64,000 bases of DNA from Actinomycetes bacterium (lineage in GTDB: Bacteria > Actinomycetota > Acidimicrobiia > Acidimicrobiales > Acidimicrobilacustridaceae): NCBI GenBank assembly GCA_029782025.1, contig JAKOVR010000105.1, positions 53,249 through 117,248 on the forward strand, in the 5' to 3' direction. Of the stretch, positions 1 to 7,471 are shown one piece after another; position 1 is the stretch's first letter; the number at the start of each line of letters is the position of its first letter. Under the pieces are notes generated by a model. The model was not told the origin of the DNA. It did not search any database and was given only the letters and a program-made list of their open reading frames with translations. The position numbers and the translations under genes were made by a program.

Positions 1-138
1 GACGGCGTGGCCCGCCTGGTGTCGCTGGCCCGGGCCCCCGACGACGCGGTGCTGCGACCGGGCAGCGCCTGCCGGTGGTGCGTGCGGCTCGAGTCGTGCG
101 CCACCGGCCAGGCCCACCTGGCCGACGAGGACGCCTGA
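1..138 (+). CDS. C-terminal end of a RecB-like PD-(D/E)XK nuclease (partial)
   Basis: Only the last 45 codons lie in the window, in frame 1, ending in TGA. The visible tail contains CRWC followed five residues later by another Cys (RLESC). This C-x2-C-x5-C arrangement resembles the iron-sulfur cysteines that close the nuclease domain of RecB/AddB/Cas4-type PD-(D/E)XK nucleases. The catalytic residues are upstream of the window, so the assignment rests on the cysteine pattern alone. The gene converges on the solute-binding protein with a 1-nt gap. Any other protein ending in a cysteine cluster cannot be excluded. Confidence 0.45.
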   Translation, partial: DGVARLVSLARAPDDAVLRPGSACRWCVRLESCATGQAHLADEDA

Positions 139-139
139 C

Positions 140-1843
140 CTACTGCTTGATCCAGACCTCGCCGATCCAGGACTTCTCGCCGAGCGTCTGGATCGAGCCG
201 TTGGCGGCGGGGTAGATGCCGTTGACCCGCTTGTTGGCGGCCAGGTTCCACACCACGCGGCCCAGCCAGATGTAGGGCACCTGCTCGGCCATGCGGGTGG
301 CCACCTTCTTGTAGGCCGCGTCCTTGGCCTGGGGGGTCGTGGCGGCCAGGGCGTCGTCGATCGCCTTGTCGATCTCGGCGTCCTTGAACCGGGCGGTGTT
401 CAGCGAGACGCCGCCCTTGGGCAGGATGCTCTCGGACCGCCACCAGATCGTGTCGGCGTCGGGGTCGGGCATGCCGAAGTTGCGCCAGATGCTGACCTGG
501 TAGTCGCCGGTGACGACGTGGGCGATGAGTTGGGCCTGGCCGAGGGAACGGATCGTGACCTTCATGCCGGCCGCCCGCATCATGTCGACGAGGAGCTGGG
601 CCTCGGTCCGGTCGCTCGGGTCGTCGCCGGCGGTGTACTCGAACTCGAGCGACTTGCCGGTCTTGGTCTCGTACTCCTTGACCAGCTTCTTGGCCTCGTC
701 GAGGTTGAACGAGGGGTAGCCGCTGTTGTCGGAGTAGCCGGGCTGGGTCGGGCCGAAGGGGCTGTTCAGCGGCTGCTTGACGTCCTGGGTGATCTCCTTG
801 CGCCACTTGGCCGTGTCGACGGCGTAGGCCACGGCCTTGCGGGCCGACAGCTCATTGAAGGGCGCCTCCTCGGTGTTGATCGAGAGGAAGTCCTTCTCGC
901 CGTCCGAATACTCCACCCGCTTGATGTTGTCGAGGCCGCGGAGGGTCACCGTCTGGTTCGGCTTCACCGTGTGGATGAGATCGAGGTCGCCGCTCTGGAA
1001 CTCGCGCATGCGGCGGTCCTCGTCGACGCGGACCCGGAACTCGATCGCGTCGAGGTACGGGAGGGCCCGACCGCCGCTGTCCTTGCGCCAGTACGACGGG
1101 TTCTTCTTCAGCTGCCACACCTCGTTCATGGTGTGCTTGTCGTACATGAACGGGCCGGTGCCGATCGGGGTGTAGGCCAGCTGCGGGTCGTCGATCATCT
1201 TCGGGTGCATCACGTACCCGATCTGGGTCGTGAGGGCGACGGGGAAGGCCACCCATGGCTGGGAGAGCTTGACCACGACCTTGTCCTTGGCCGGCGCCTC
1301 GATGGCGCTGACGGTCCGGAAGAAGGCCGACGTGATGGCCGACCGCTGGAACATCTCGAAGTCGGCCTTGACCGCCGCGCTGTCGAGGGCGTCGCCGTTG
1401 TGGAAGGTGACGCCGGGCCGGAGGGTGATGGTCCACGTCTTGGCGCCGTCGCTGCCCTCGATCGATTGGGCGAGGAAGGGGACGGGCTTGCCGTCCTTGT
1501 CGAGGGTGGCGAGCGAGTCGAAGACCGAGGACGCGACGAAGTAGCCCGACGCGGCGAAGGGCACGCGGCTCGGGTCGAGAGCTTCGGTCTCGGCCTCGAC
1601 CCCCATGATCAGGCGCCCGCCCGGGGTGGGCGTGGCGTCATCGGTAGGACCGAAGACCCGGGTGTTGGGTGCGGCCGACCCGCCGGCGCTGCGGCCGCCG
1701 GCCGACGTTCCCTGGGACCCGCTCGCCGCGGGCGTGTCGTTCTTGGCACAGGCCGCCGATGCCAGGACGAGCACGGCCAGCGCGGCCGCACACGCGGCCT
1801 GAACGCGGCGCGACGAACGAAGGGGGTGCGGATGCAACAACAT
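140..1843 (-). CDS. ABC transporter solute-binding lipoprotein, family 5 (peptide/nickel type)
   Basis: A 567-residue extracytoplasmic solute-binding protein of the DppA/OppA/NikA family, probably delivering oligopeptides or similar solutes to an ABC importer. Residues 1-32 form a lipoprotein signal: Arg-rich start, hydrophobic AALAVLVLA, then lipobox ASAAC with Cys32 as the lipidation site. A Ser/Gly-rich linker follows, then the family fold with LDPSRVPFAA, the segment WTITLRPGVTFHNGDAL and the central PIGTGPFMYD. Length is typical. The start is supported by GGGAGA a few bases upstream. No permease or ATPase gene is adjacent, so this is an orphan binding protein. Substrate is not predictable from sequence. 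Confidence 0.9.
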   Translation of the reverse strand: MLLHPHPLRSSRRVQAACAAALAVLVLASAACAKNDTPAASGSQGTSAGGRSAGGSAAPNTRVFGPTDDATPTPGGRLIMGVEAETEALDPSRVPFAASGYFVASSVFDSLATLDKDGKPVPFLAQSIEGSDGAKTWTITLRPGVTFHNGDALDSAAVKADFEMFQRSAITSAFFRTVSAIEAPAKDKVVVKLSQPWVAFPVALTTQIGYVMHPKMIDDPQLAYTPIGTGPFMYDKHTMNEVWQLKKNPSYWRKDSGGRALPYLDAIEFRVRVDEDRRMREFQSGDLDLIHTVKPNQTVTLRGLDNIKRVEYSDGEKDFLSINTEEAPFNELSARKAVAYAVDTAKWRKEITQDVKQPLNSPFGPTQPGYSDNSGYPSFNLDEAKKLVKEYETKTGKSLEFEYTAGDDPSDRTEAQLLVDMMRAAGMKVTIRSLGQAQLIAHVVTGDYQVSIWRNFGMPDPDADTIWWRSESILPKGGVSLNTARFKDAEIDKAIDDALAATTPQAKDAAYKKVATRMAEQVPYIWLGRVVWNLAANKRVNGIYPAANGSIQTLGEKSWIGEVWIKQ

Positions 1844-1914
1844 GCAGGATTCTCCCGGCCGAACGGACCCGAGACCCTAGCCCGCGTCCAGTGAGACAGT
1901 CCGGTCCGCGACGG

Positions 1915-4164
1915 TCACGACGGCGGGCGGACGGCGCCACCCTCCCGCACGTAGAGCGGCAGCCGGTCCACCGGTGCGGCCACCGTCCGCTCCACCGGAC
2001 CCTGGGTCACGGTGCCGTCCCACCAGTCGACCCACCGGCCGGGCGGGAACCACACGGAGCGCTCCCGGTCCCCCACCCGCCACACGGGGGCGACGAGCAC
2101 GTCGGGGCCGAGGGTCCACTCGTCCCAGCGGTTGCGGGCGGCGGCCTCCGTGGGCCACGTGAACACGAGCGGACGGACGAGGGTGAGACCGGTGCGGTGG
2201 TTCTCGTCGGCCAGCCGGCCGAGGTACGGCGCCAGCTGGGCGTGGAGCTCGACGTAGCGCCGGTAGGTGCCGAGGAGCTCGGCATCGAGGGTGCCGCCGG
2301 GGCCGGCGTCCCACGGGGCGGGGCCCTTCCCGTGGAAGCGCATGAGGGGGCTGGCCGCGCCCACCTCGACCCAGCGCTGGTAGAGCTCGCGGCCGAACTC
2401 GCGGTCGCCGCCGGACCAGTCGGAGTAGCCGGCGATGTCGGAGCCCCAGTACGCGGTCCCCATGAACGCCGCCCGTTGGATGGAGATCAGCACGGAGCGG
2501 AGGCCCTTGTCGGTGACGGGCGTGGTCTCGGGCTGCTCGGGGATCAGGATGCCTTCGCGGCTGTGGGTGTCGCCGCCCCATCGCATCACGAAGGCCTGGC
2601 TGCCGGTGTAGGCGCCGCGGGCGATGAGCCAGCCGCTCCCGTCGGGCCGCGCCTCGTCCATGGCCTCGCGCCAGAGGCGGTCGAACAGCACGACGTAGTC
2701 GTTGTGGACCTCCCGGCCGGTGCGGCCGTCGTGGTACACGTCGGTGGCTTGCGAGGTGACGTCGCCTTCCTCGCCGCGGTCCATGAAGAACCCGTCGATG
2801 TACCGACCCTCGGGGCCCCGGAGGAACGCCACCAGCTTGCCCTTGATCCACGCCCGGGCATCAGGGTGGGTGAGGTCGAGGGCCCGCGGCGAGTTGGGGG
2901 CGAGGAAGCCCTTGACCTTGGCCTCTTCGCCGAGCGGGCCGATGGCCCACGGGCTGGTCCACACCTCCATGTGCCAGCCCGCCTTCTGCATCTCGGCCAG
3001 CATCTGTTCGGCGTTGGGGAATCGGACGGGGTCGAACCGGAAGTCGCCGTAGCCCTCCTGGCCGACGGCCCACGGTCGGTCGAAGTGGAAGACGCCGGGA
3101 GGGATGTGGTGGTCGTCGTAGGCCTGCAGGTCGCGGGCGACGTCGGCGTTGATCGTGATGCCGTGCCACTCGGCGGTGGGGCCCGAGCGGTACTCGTCCC
3201 GTCCCCGCCAGGTGGTGAACACCGGATCCGGCGGGCGGGGTGGGCGGCCGGTGAGCCGGGTGTACTCGTCGAGGATCTGGGCGTGACCCGGGCCGTGGAA
3301 GAGGTGGAAGCTGCCCTCCTTGGCGGTGGGCGAGAGCTCGAAGCGGACGTCGATCACGTTGGGATCGGTCTTACCGATGTCGTAGACACCGGGCATCGTG
3401 CCGTCGACGAGGAGGCCGTAGCCCTTCGAGGACTGGTAGAAGGGCGCGTAGCCCGAGATGGTCGCCCGGGTGTACATGGTGACGACCTCGCCCGACCGGT
3501 CGAGCGAGCCCACCTCCGCCGGCGTCCACTCCGAGGCGTTCATGTCGTCGACGATGCGTTCGGTCAGGCCGTAGATGGCTTCGTCGGGCGCCTTGGCCAG
3601 CGAGATGCCCCACTCGGTGACGCCGGCGGGGTCGTCGGGCTTCAGGACGAACTGCACGGTCTGGTTGGTGACGGGGAGGACGGTGAGCGTCGCCGTCGCG
3701 CCGTCGGTGAAGGTGAGTGACGCCGTCGGTACGCCGTCCTCGATGCCGAGCTCGGCCGACCGCACCGGCGTGCGGGCGCCATCGCGCACCAGGTACAGGC
3801 CGTCGGTGGGCTGGACGGGGTCGGGGTAGCTCGACGACGTCGACGAGCCGACGAGCAGGCCGCCGTCGTCACGGGCCACGAAGGCGAACGACGTACGGCG
3901 ACCCAGGAGGCTGACCTGGAGGGGCCCGGTGGTAGCGAACACCTCCTGCTCCTCGAGATCGGTCACCTCGGTGAATCGGGGTGCCCGTTCCGGGAGAACG
4001 GTGCCAGATGCCTCACCCCGGGCGCTTCCCGTTGTCGTGCCCCCGGTCCGGATCGTCGCGGTGGTCGCAGGTTTGGGGTCGCTCCCGGTGCACGCGCCGG
4101 CCAGGACCAGCAGGGCCACCGTCGCCGACGCCGCCACCCGGCGGGACAAGCTCGGTGTGTGCAT
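1915..4164 (-). CDS. Secreted/lipoprotein glycoside hydrolase family 31 (alpha-glucosidase-like)
   Basis: A 749-residue GH31 enzyme if translation starts at the ATG at 4164, which is followed directly by a lipoprotein signal (SRRVAASATVALLVLAGAC, lipidated Cys near residue 25). The reading frame is open upstream to a GTG at 4224 and includes another GTG at 4212, so a longer leader is possible. The (beta/alpha)8 core shows the nucleophile region GFFMDRGEEG (about residue 460) and the acid/base region RWGGDTHS (about 530), then SDIAGYS and an RFHGKGPAPWD substrate-loop motif. Family chemistry is retaining hydrolysis of alpha-glycosidic bonds. It lies downstream of the thiolase-like gene. Substrate (alpha-glucan, sulfoquinovoside, other) is undetermined. 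Confidence 0.85.
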   Translation of the reverse strand: MHTPSLSRRVAASATVALLVLAGACTGSDPKPATTATIRTGGTTTGSARGEASGTVLPERAPRFTEVTDLEEQEVFATTGPLQVSLLGRRTSFAFVARDDGGLLVGSSTSSSYPDPVQPTDGLYLVRDGARTPVRSAELGIEDGVPTASLTFTDGATATLTVLPVTNQTVQFVLKPDDPAGVTEWGISLAKAPDEAIYGLTERIVDDMNASEWTPAEVGSLDRSGEVVTMYTRATISGYAPFYQSSKGYGLLVDGTMPGVYDIGKTDPNVIDVRFELSPTAKEGSFHLFHGPGHAQILDEYTRLTGRPPRPPDPVFTTWRGRDEYRSGPTAEWHGITINADVARDLQAYDDHHIPPGVFHFDRPWAVGQEGYGDFRFDPVRFPNAEQMLAEMQKAGWHMEVWTSPWAIGPLGEEAKVKGFLAPNSPRALDLTHPDARAWIKGKLVAFLRGPEGRYIDGFFMDRGEEGDVTSQATDVYHDGRTGREVHNDYVVLFDRLWREAMDEARPDGSGWLIARGAYTGSQAFVMRWGGDTHSREGILIPEQPETTPVTDKGLRSVLISIQRAAFMGTAYWGSDIAGYSDWSGGDREFGRELYQRWVEVGAASPLMRFHGKGPAPWDAGPGGTLDAELLGTYRRYVELHAQLAPYLGRLADENHRTGLTLVRPLVFTWPTEAAARNRWDEWTLGPDVLVAPVWRVGDRERSVWFPPGRWVDWWDGTVTQGPVERTVAAPVDRLPLYVREGGAVRPPS

Positions 4165-4194
4165 CGGCGCCCCGGAGGGCGCCTCCGCACCCAC
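4150..4194 (-). repeat. Copy 2 of a conserved intergenic/micro-ORF element with hairpin
   Basis: On the minus strand this 45-nt stretch reads GTGGGTGCGGAGGCGCCC ... CACACCGAGC and closely matches the element at 5736-5778. It contains a strong hairpin, GGCGCCC-TCCG-GGGCGCC, and lies just after the thiolase-like stop codon and across the preferred ATG of the GH31 gene. It is also open in the GH31 frame, encoding VGAEAPSGAPMHTPS. Confidence 0.6.
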
Positions 4195-4216
4195 TGTCGC
4201 CCCAGAGGTCACGCGC

Positions 4217-5725
4217 TCACGCACCCAAGAGGTTCACGTTGTTGCCGCCGTCGGTGAGGGTGACGGCGCGGCCGACCCACTCCTCGGACTCCATGGCGGT
4301 GAGGATGTCGGGGTCGAGGGCCTTGGCGTAGCAGCGCTCGCCCGAGGGCAGGTCGCACACGGCGAGAGCCCACTCGGGGCCCCCATCGCGGCCGTGGACC
4401 ACCGAGTAGGTGGCGACGGTGGCGGCGCCGGTGGCCGTGGGGGCGACCGCCTTCTTGCCGCGGGTGTCGAGGCGGGCCTGGACGGCGGCCGGCTCGCCGA
4501 GCACCGAGGTGGCCGGGCTCGGGGGCGGGACGCTGGACCACAGCCCGAAGGCGTGCTTGGTCATGTGCATCCCGACGCCGCTGGTGAGGCCGAACGAGCC
4601 GGGGGCGGCCCGCAGCACGTCGACCATCGTGGCGATCGAGTGGCCGAGGTAGTTCGAACCCGGACCGCCGTGGTACGGCAGGCCGCCCGTGACCGTGAGC
4701 CCGCGCGGATCGTCGGGCGAGATCCCGAGCGCGTCGCAGGCATGGTGCACCGACGACGCGAAGCACGAGTACAGGTCGAGGTGGGCAACGTCGTCGATCC
4801 CCACGCCGCCGCTGGCCAGCACCGAACGAGACACCTCGGCCATCCCCGGCACCTCGGCGAACGAGTTGTGCTCGGCCAGGTAGTACGGGTCGGTGCCGTA
4901 GCCGATGCCGCGCAGGTACACCCGCCGATCCGCCGGCACGCCCAAGGCATCGGCCGCGCCATGGGACGCCACGATCACCGCCGCGGCCATGTCGACGTCC
5001 ATGATCGCCACGCTGCGCTTGGTGTAGGGGTAGCCGACCATCCGGTTGTCGGCGGTGGGGGTGGCGATCTCGTCGGGCGTGTAGGCGGTGGGGAACCAGG
5101 CCCCGGGGTTGGTGGCGGCCACGGCCGACAGCGGGGCCATGGTGCGGCCGATCGTGGCCCGGTAGGCGTCGGGCTCGACGCCGAGCCTGGCCCGCCGGCC
5201 GATGTCCCACATGGCGAACGTGAGCCAGGCCTGGAACACCTCGTGGCTGATCTCGGTGTCGAGGAAGGGTGCTTCGAGCGGGAACGGCTTGCGCTCGGGG
5301 TCACGGAACGACCACTGCGGCTTCTCCCCCGCCTTCTTCATGCGCCGCACCGTGGCCAGCGCCTCGGCCCCGACCACACACCCGACGTCGATCTGGCCGG
5401 CCACGATCCGCTCGGCCAGCGACCGCAGCTCCTGGAGAGGCCGGGTGCCTCCGATGCCCGTGTACCCCTGATCCGCCGGCACGATCCCCAAACGCTCGGC
5501 CAGCCGACCGGCCGGATCGTCGTAGTTCCAGCTCTGGGTGTAGATCACCCGGAGGGCGCCGATGGAGAGGCCCGGGGCCCCGGCGTCGGCCGCCGCCGCC
5601 CGCACGACCTCCTCCCACATGGCCAGGGGTTCGGGGGCGCAGCCGTCGGCCAACGACGGGTCATCGGGCCGCCACGTGCGCTGCCCGACCCCGATGACAC
5701 AGACGGCCCGCGGGTCGACGCTCAT
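4217..5725 (-). CDS. Thiolase-like acetyl-CoA acetyltransferase family protein (catalytic Cys not conserved)
   Basis: A 502-residue thiolase-superfamily protein of the long actinobacterial type (thiolase fold plus a C-terminal extension of about 100 residues). It starts with VCVIGVGQ, the usual first strand of the family. Where degradative thiolases carry the nucleophilic Cys, this protein has GGTRPLQELRSLAERI. The region that normally carries the second catalytic Cys reads GLTSGVGMHMTKHAFG. Histidines are present (GGLPYHGGPGSNYLGHS), so it may act as an aldolase-type or non-thiolytic SCP-x relative. It starts where the 22-codon micro-ORF ends (ATGA overlap) and follows the crotonase, suggesting a shared acyl-CoA operon. 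Confidence 0.8.
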   Translation of the reverse strand: MSVDPRAVCVIGVGQRTWRPDDPSLADGCAPEPLAMWEEVVRAAAADAGAPGLSIGALRVIYTQSWNYDDPAGRLAERLGIVPADQGYTGIGGTRPLQELRSLAERIVAGQIDVGCVVGAEALATVRRMKKAGEKPQWSFRDPERKPFPLEAPFLDTEISHEVFQAWLTFAMWDIGRRARLGVEPDAYRATIGRTMAPLSAVAATNPGAWFPTAYTPDEIATPTADNRMVGYPYTKRSVAIMDVDMAAAVIVASHGAADALGVPADRRVYLRGIGYGTDPYYLAEHNSFAEVPGMAEVSRSVLASGGVGIDDVAHLDLYSCFASSVHHACDALGISPDDPRGLTVTGGLPYHGGPGSNYLGHSIATMVDVLRAAPGSFGLTSGVGMHMTKHAFGLWSSVPPPSPATSVLGEPAAVQARLDTRGKKAVAPTATGAATVATYSVVHGRDGGPEWALAVCDLPSGERCYAKALDPDILTAMESEEWVGRAVTLTDGGNNVNLLGA

Positions 5726-5790
5726 CCGGATCCCCGCTCGGTGTGGGCATCGTCGCCCAAGGGCTCCTCAGCACCCACGCTCGCGCTCAT
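5722..5790 (-). CDS. Candidate 22-residue microprotein coupled to both neighbours
   Basis: An ATG at 5790 overlaps the crotonase stop (ATGA). Its 22-codon frame ends in a TGA that overlaps the ATG of the thiolase-like gene (ATGA again). The peptide contains VGAEEPLGDDAHTE, which resembles VGAEAPSGAPMHT encoded after the thiolase-like gene. Exact coupling at both ends argues that ribosomes can read through this small frame. However, the same DNA also forms an RNA hairpin, so it could be an intercistronic element rather than a protein gene. No family is recognised. Confidence 0.35.
   Translation of the reverse strand: MSASVGAEEPLGDDAHTERGSG
5736..5778 (-). repeat. Copy 1 of the conserved intergenic/micro-ORF element
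   Basis: On the minus strand this 43-nt stretch reads GTGGGTGCTGAGGAGCCC ... GATGCCCACACCGAGC. It shares both ends and the middle with the copy at 4150-4194. Outer GTGGG/CCCAC and inner GCCC/GGGC can pair. It sits 8 nt after the crotonase stop codon. Both copies follow the stop codon of an acyl-CoA gene. Confidence 0.6.
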
Positions 5791-6614
5791 GAACCGCTCC
5801 ACTGGGGCGGCCGCTTCTCGGCGAAGGCCTTGGGGCCCTCCTTGGCATCGGCGGTGGCGAAGATCTTCGTGCTGAGCTCCTGCTCGATGCCGTAGGCCTC
5901 GTCGAGGGTCGTGGACAGGCCGCGCAGCACGCTCTCCTTGGTGGCCTGCACGGCGAGGGGGGCGTTGACGGTGATCCGACGCGCCCACTCGAAGGCCCGG
6001 GCCAGCAGCTCGTCCTCGGGCACGATCTCGTTGATCAGGCCGAGCTTCAGCGCCCGCGAGGCGGGGAAGGCCTCGGCCGTGAGGAGGAACTCCATGGCCG
6101 CCGGGAACGAGAGCTGACGGGGAAGGCGGGCGGTGGTGCCGCCGCCGGCGAAGAGGCCCCGCTTGGGCTCCATCACCCCGAAGGTGGCGTGCTCGGTGGC
6201 GATGCGGATGTCGACGCCGCCGAGCATCTCCATCCCGCCGGCCACGCACGGCCCGTTGATGGCGGCGATGATCGGCTTGTAGATCTTGGCGTCGCGCAGC
6301 ACGGCCCGGGTGCCGTCGGACAGGCGGCAGCCGTCGATCTCGGTCACCTCGCCCTTGCCGATCTCCTTGGCCAGCGCCGTCACCTGGGGGATGTAGGTCT
6401 TCAGGTCGGCCCCCGACATGAAGTTGCGCTCCACCCCGGTCACGATGGCCAGCCACACGTCGTCGTCGTAGCGGACCTGCTTCCAGGCGCCGGCCAGGTC
6501 GCGGAAGTGGTACATGTCGAGCGAGTTGCGGCTCTCGGGCCGGTCGATCGTGATGAGCACCACGTGCTCGAGGCCGGGTTCGGCGTTGGGGTGCTTCTCG
6601 TAGTGGATCGGCAT
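5787..6614 (-). CDS. Enoyl-CoA hydratase/isomerase (crotonase) family protein
   Basis: A 275-residue crotonase-fold enzyme. The N-terminal strand LITIDRPESRNSLD, the first oxyanion-hole segment NFMSGADLKTY and the second, AAINGPCVAGGMEMLGG, are all present, followed by a C-terminal helix region ending in AEKRPPQW. The family acts on acyl-CoA esters in the cytoplasm (hydration, isomerisation or related chemistry); the precise reaction cannot be told. The start is supported by a GAGGGGAG ribosome-binding site. An 18-nt palindrome lies 27 nt upstream of the ATG, one of five copies in front of acyl-CoA genes here. The thiolase-like gene follows in the same direction. Confidence 0.88.
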   Translation of the reverse strand: MPIHYEKHPNAEPGLEHVVLITIDRPESRNSLDMYHFRDLAGAWKQVRYDDDVWLAIVTGVERNFMSGADLKTYIPQVTALAKEIGKGEVTEIDGCRLSDGTRAVLRDAKIYKPIIAAINGPCVAGGMEMLGGVDIRIATEHATFGVMEPKRGLFAGGGTTARLPRQLSFPAAMEFLLTAEAFPASRALKLGLINEIVPEDELLARAFEWARRITVNAPLAVQATKESVLRGLSTTLDEAYGIEQELSTKIFATADAKEGPKAFAEKRPPQWSGS

Positions 6615-6640
6615 CGGTCGCTGGCTCCCCTCGACTCCGA

Positions 6641-6658
6641 CCTGACACCGACGTCAGG
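6641..6658. promoter_or_regulatory. Operator copy A of the acyl-CoA regulon palindrome
   Basis: CCTGACACCGACGTCAGG, a near-perfect dyad lying between the SDR stop and the crotonase start. On the minus strand a TAGGGT (6668-6673) could serve as the -10 box, placing the dyad at the start of the crotonase transcript, where a bound repressor would block transcription. Confidence 0.65.
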
Positions 6659-6669
6659 TGGCCGACACC

Positions 6670-7443
6670 CTATTCCCTGGCCGATTCCGTGGCCGCGCCC
6701 GGCCGGCTCAGGACCGAGAGGTCGAGCACCGGTGCGAGATCGGTGGCCGGTGCCTCGAGCCACCGGCGGACGATGGCGGCCGCCGGCACCTCGACCGGCT
6801 GGGGGGTGACCTCGTCGAACCAACCGGTGGCGATCCAGCGCTCGAAGTACGCGCCCATCAGCGCCGGGTCCCAGGCCGCGGCCAGGTCGGTGGTGGTGGG
6901 GCCGATCACGATGCGCGTGACCGGCACCCCGGGGAACTCGACCCCGAGCGTGGCCAGCAGGTGGTTGAGCGCCGCTTTGGTGACGGAGTAGGCCAGCAAC
7001 CCCTCCAGCGGGGCGTCGACCGAATCGGAGGACAGGGCGGCGAAGCGCCCGCCGCTGCGGTGCAGGAGCGGCAGGGTGGCGGCGGCGACGTGGGCCGCGC
7101 CGACCGTGTTGCTGGCGAACAGCCGCGACCAGTCGGCGGAGCTCATCGCCTCGAGGGGGGCGAGGTGGGTGACGGCGGCGCAGTACAGGACGGCGTCGAG
7201 CCCGCCCCAGACCTCGTCCGCCTGCGCGGCGAAGGAGGCGGCGACACCGTCGGCGGCGGCGTCGCCCACGAGGGCGAGGGCCGAGCCGGCCGGCCGGTCC
7301 TGCACCACCTCGGCCAGGGGTTCGGCCCGCCGCGCGGCCACGGCGACCCGCCAGCCGGCGTCCCACGCCGCCCGCGCCGTGGCCCGGCCGATGCCGGACG
7401 AGGCGCCCACGACGAGGAGCCGTGGCCCGGCGTCGGTTCCCAT
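6670..7443 (-). CDS. Short-chain dehydrogenase/reductase (SDR)
   Basis: A 257-residue classical SDR. The NAD(P)-binding motif GASSGIGRA is at residues 13-21 and ARR after the second strand suggests NADPH preference. The catalytic triad is visible as the Ser in ALSSDSVD and the YSVTK (Tyr-x3-Lys) motif. The C-terminal part ends WLEAPATDLAPVL. The family oxidises or reduces alcohols/ketones in the cytoplasm. The substrate is unknown, but operator B upstream and operator A just past its stop codon tie it to acyl-CoA metabolism. It is divergent from the PQQ-repeat lipoprotein gene. Confidence 0.88.
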   Translation of the reverse strand: MGTDAGPRLLVVGASSGIGRATARAAWDAGWRVAVAARRAEPLAEVVQDRPAGSALALVGDAAADGVAASFAAQADEVWGGLDAVLYCAAVTHLAPLEAMSSADWSRLFASNTVGAAHVAAATLPLLHRSGGRFAALSSDSVDAPLEGLLAYSVTKAALNHLLATLGVEFPGVPVTRIVIGPTTTDLAAAWDPALMGAYFERWIATGWFDEVTPQPVEVPAAAIVRRWLEAPATDLAPVLDLSVLSRPGAATESARE

Positions 7444-7453
7444 GGCTGGCTAG

Positions 7454-7471
7454 CATGACACACATGTCAGG
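7454..7471. promoter_or_regulatory. Operator copy B of the acyl-CoA regulon palindrome
   Basis: CATGACACACATGTCAGG, core TGACA-CACA-TGTCA. It lies in the 20-nt space between the divergent SDR (start 7443) and PQQ-repeat (start 7464) genes and overlaps the latter's start codon. It also abuts TAGCAT (7451-7456), a probable -10 box for a leaderless plus-strand transcript. Confidence 0.65.

Noticed and set aside
1669..3720. 683-codon plus-strand frame
   Set aside because: Antisense to the GH31 gene, which has clear catalytic motifs.
4165..4224. Longer start of the GH31 gene at 4224
   Set aside because: A cytoplasmic-type leader of 20 residues would precede the signal peptide; the ATG at 4164 gives a normal lipoprotein signal. 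Not fully excluded, given the element conserved there.
3929..5875. 648-codon plus-strand frame
   Set aside because: Antisense to the thiolase-like gene; low-complexity Gly/Arg/His content.
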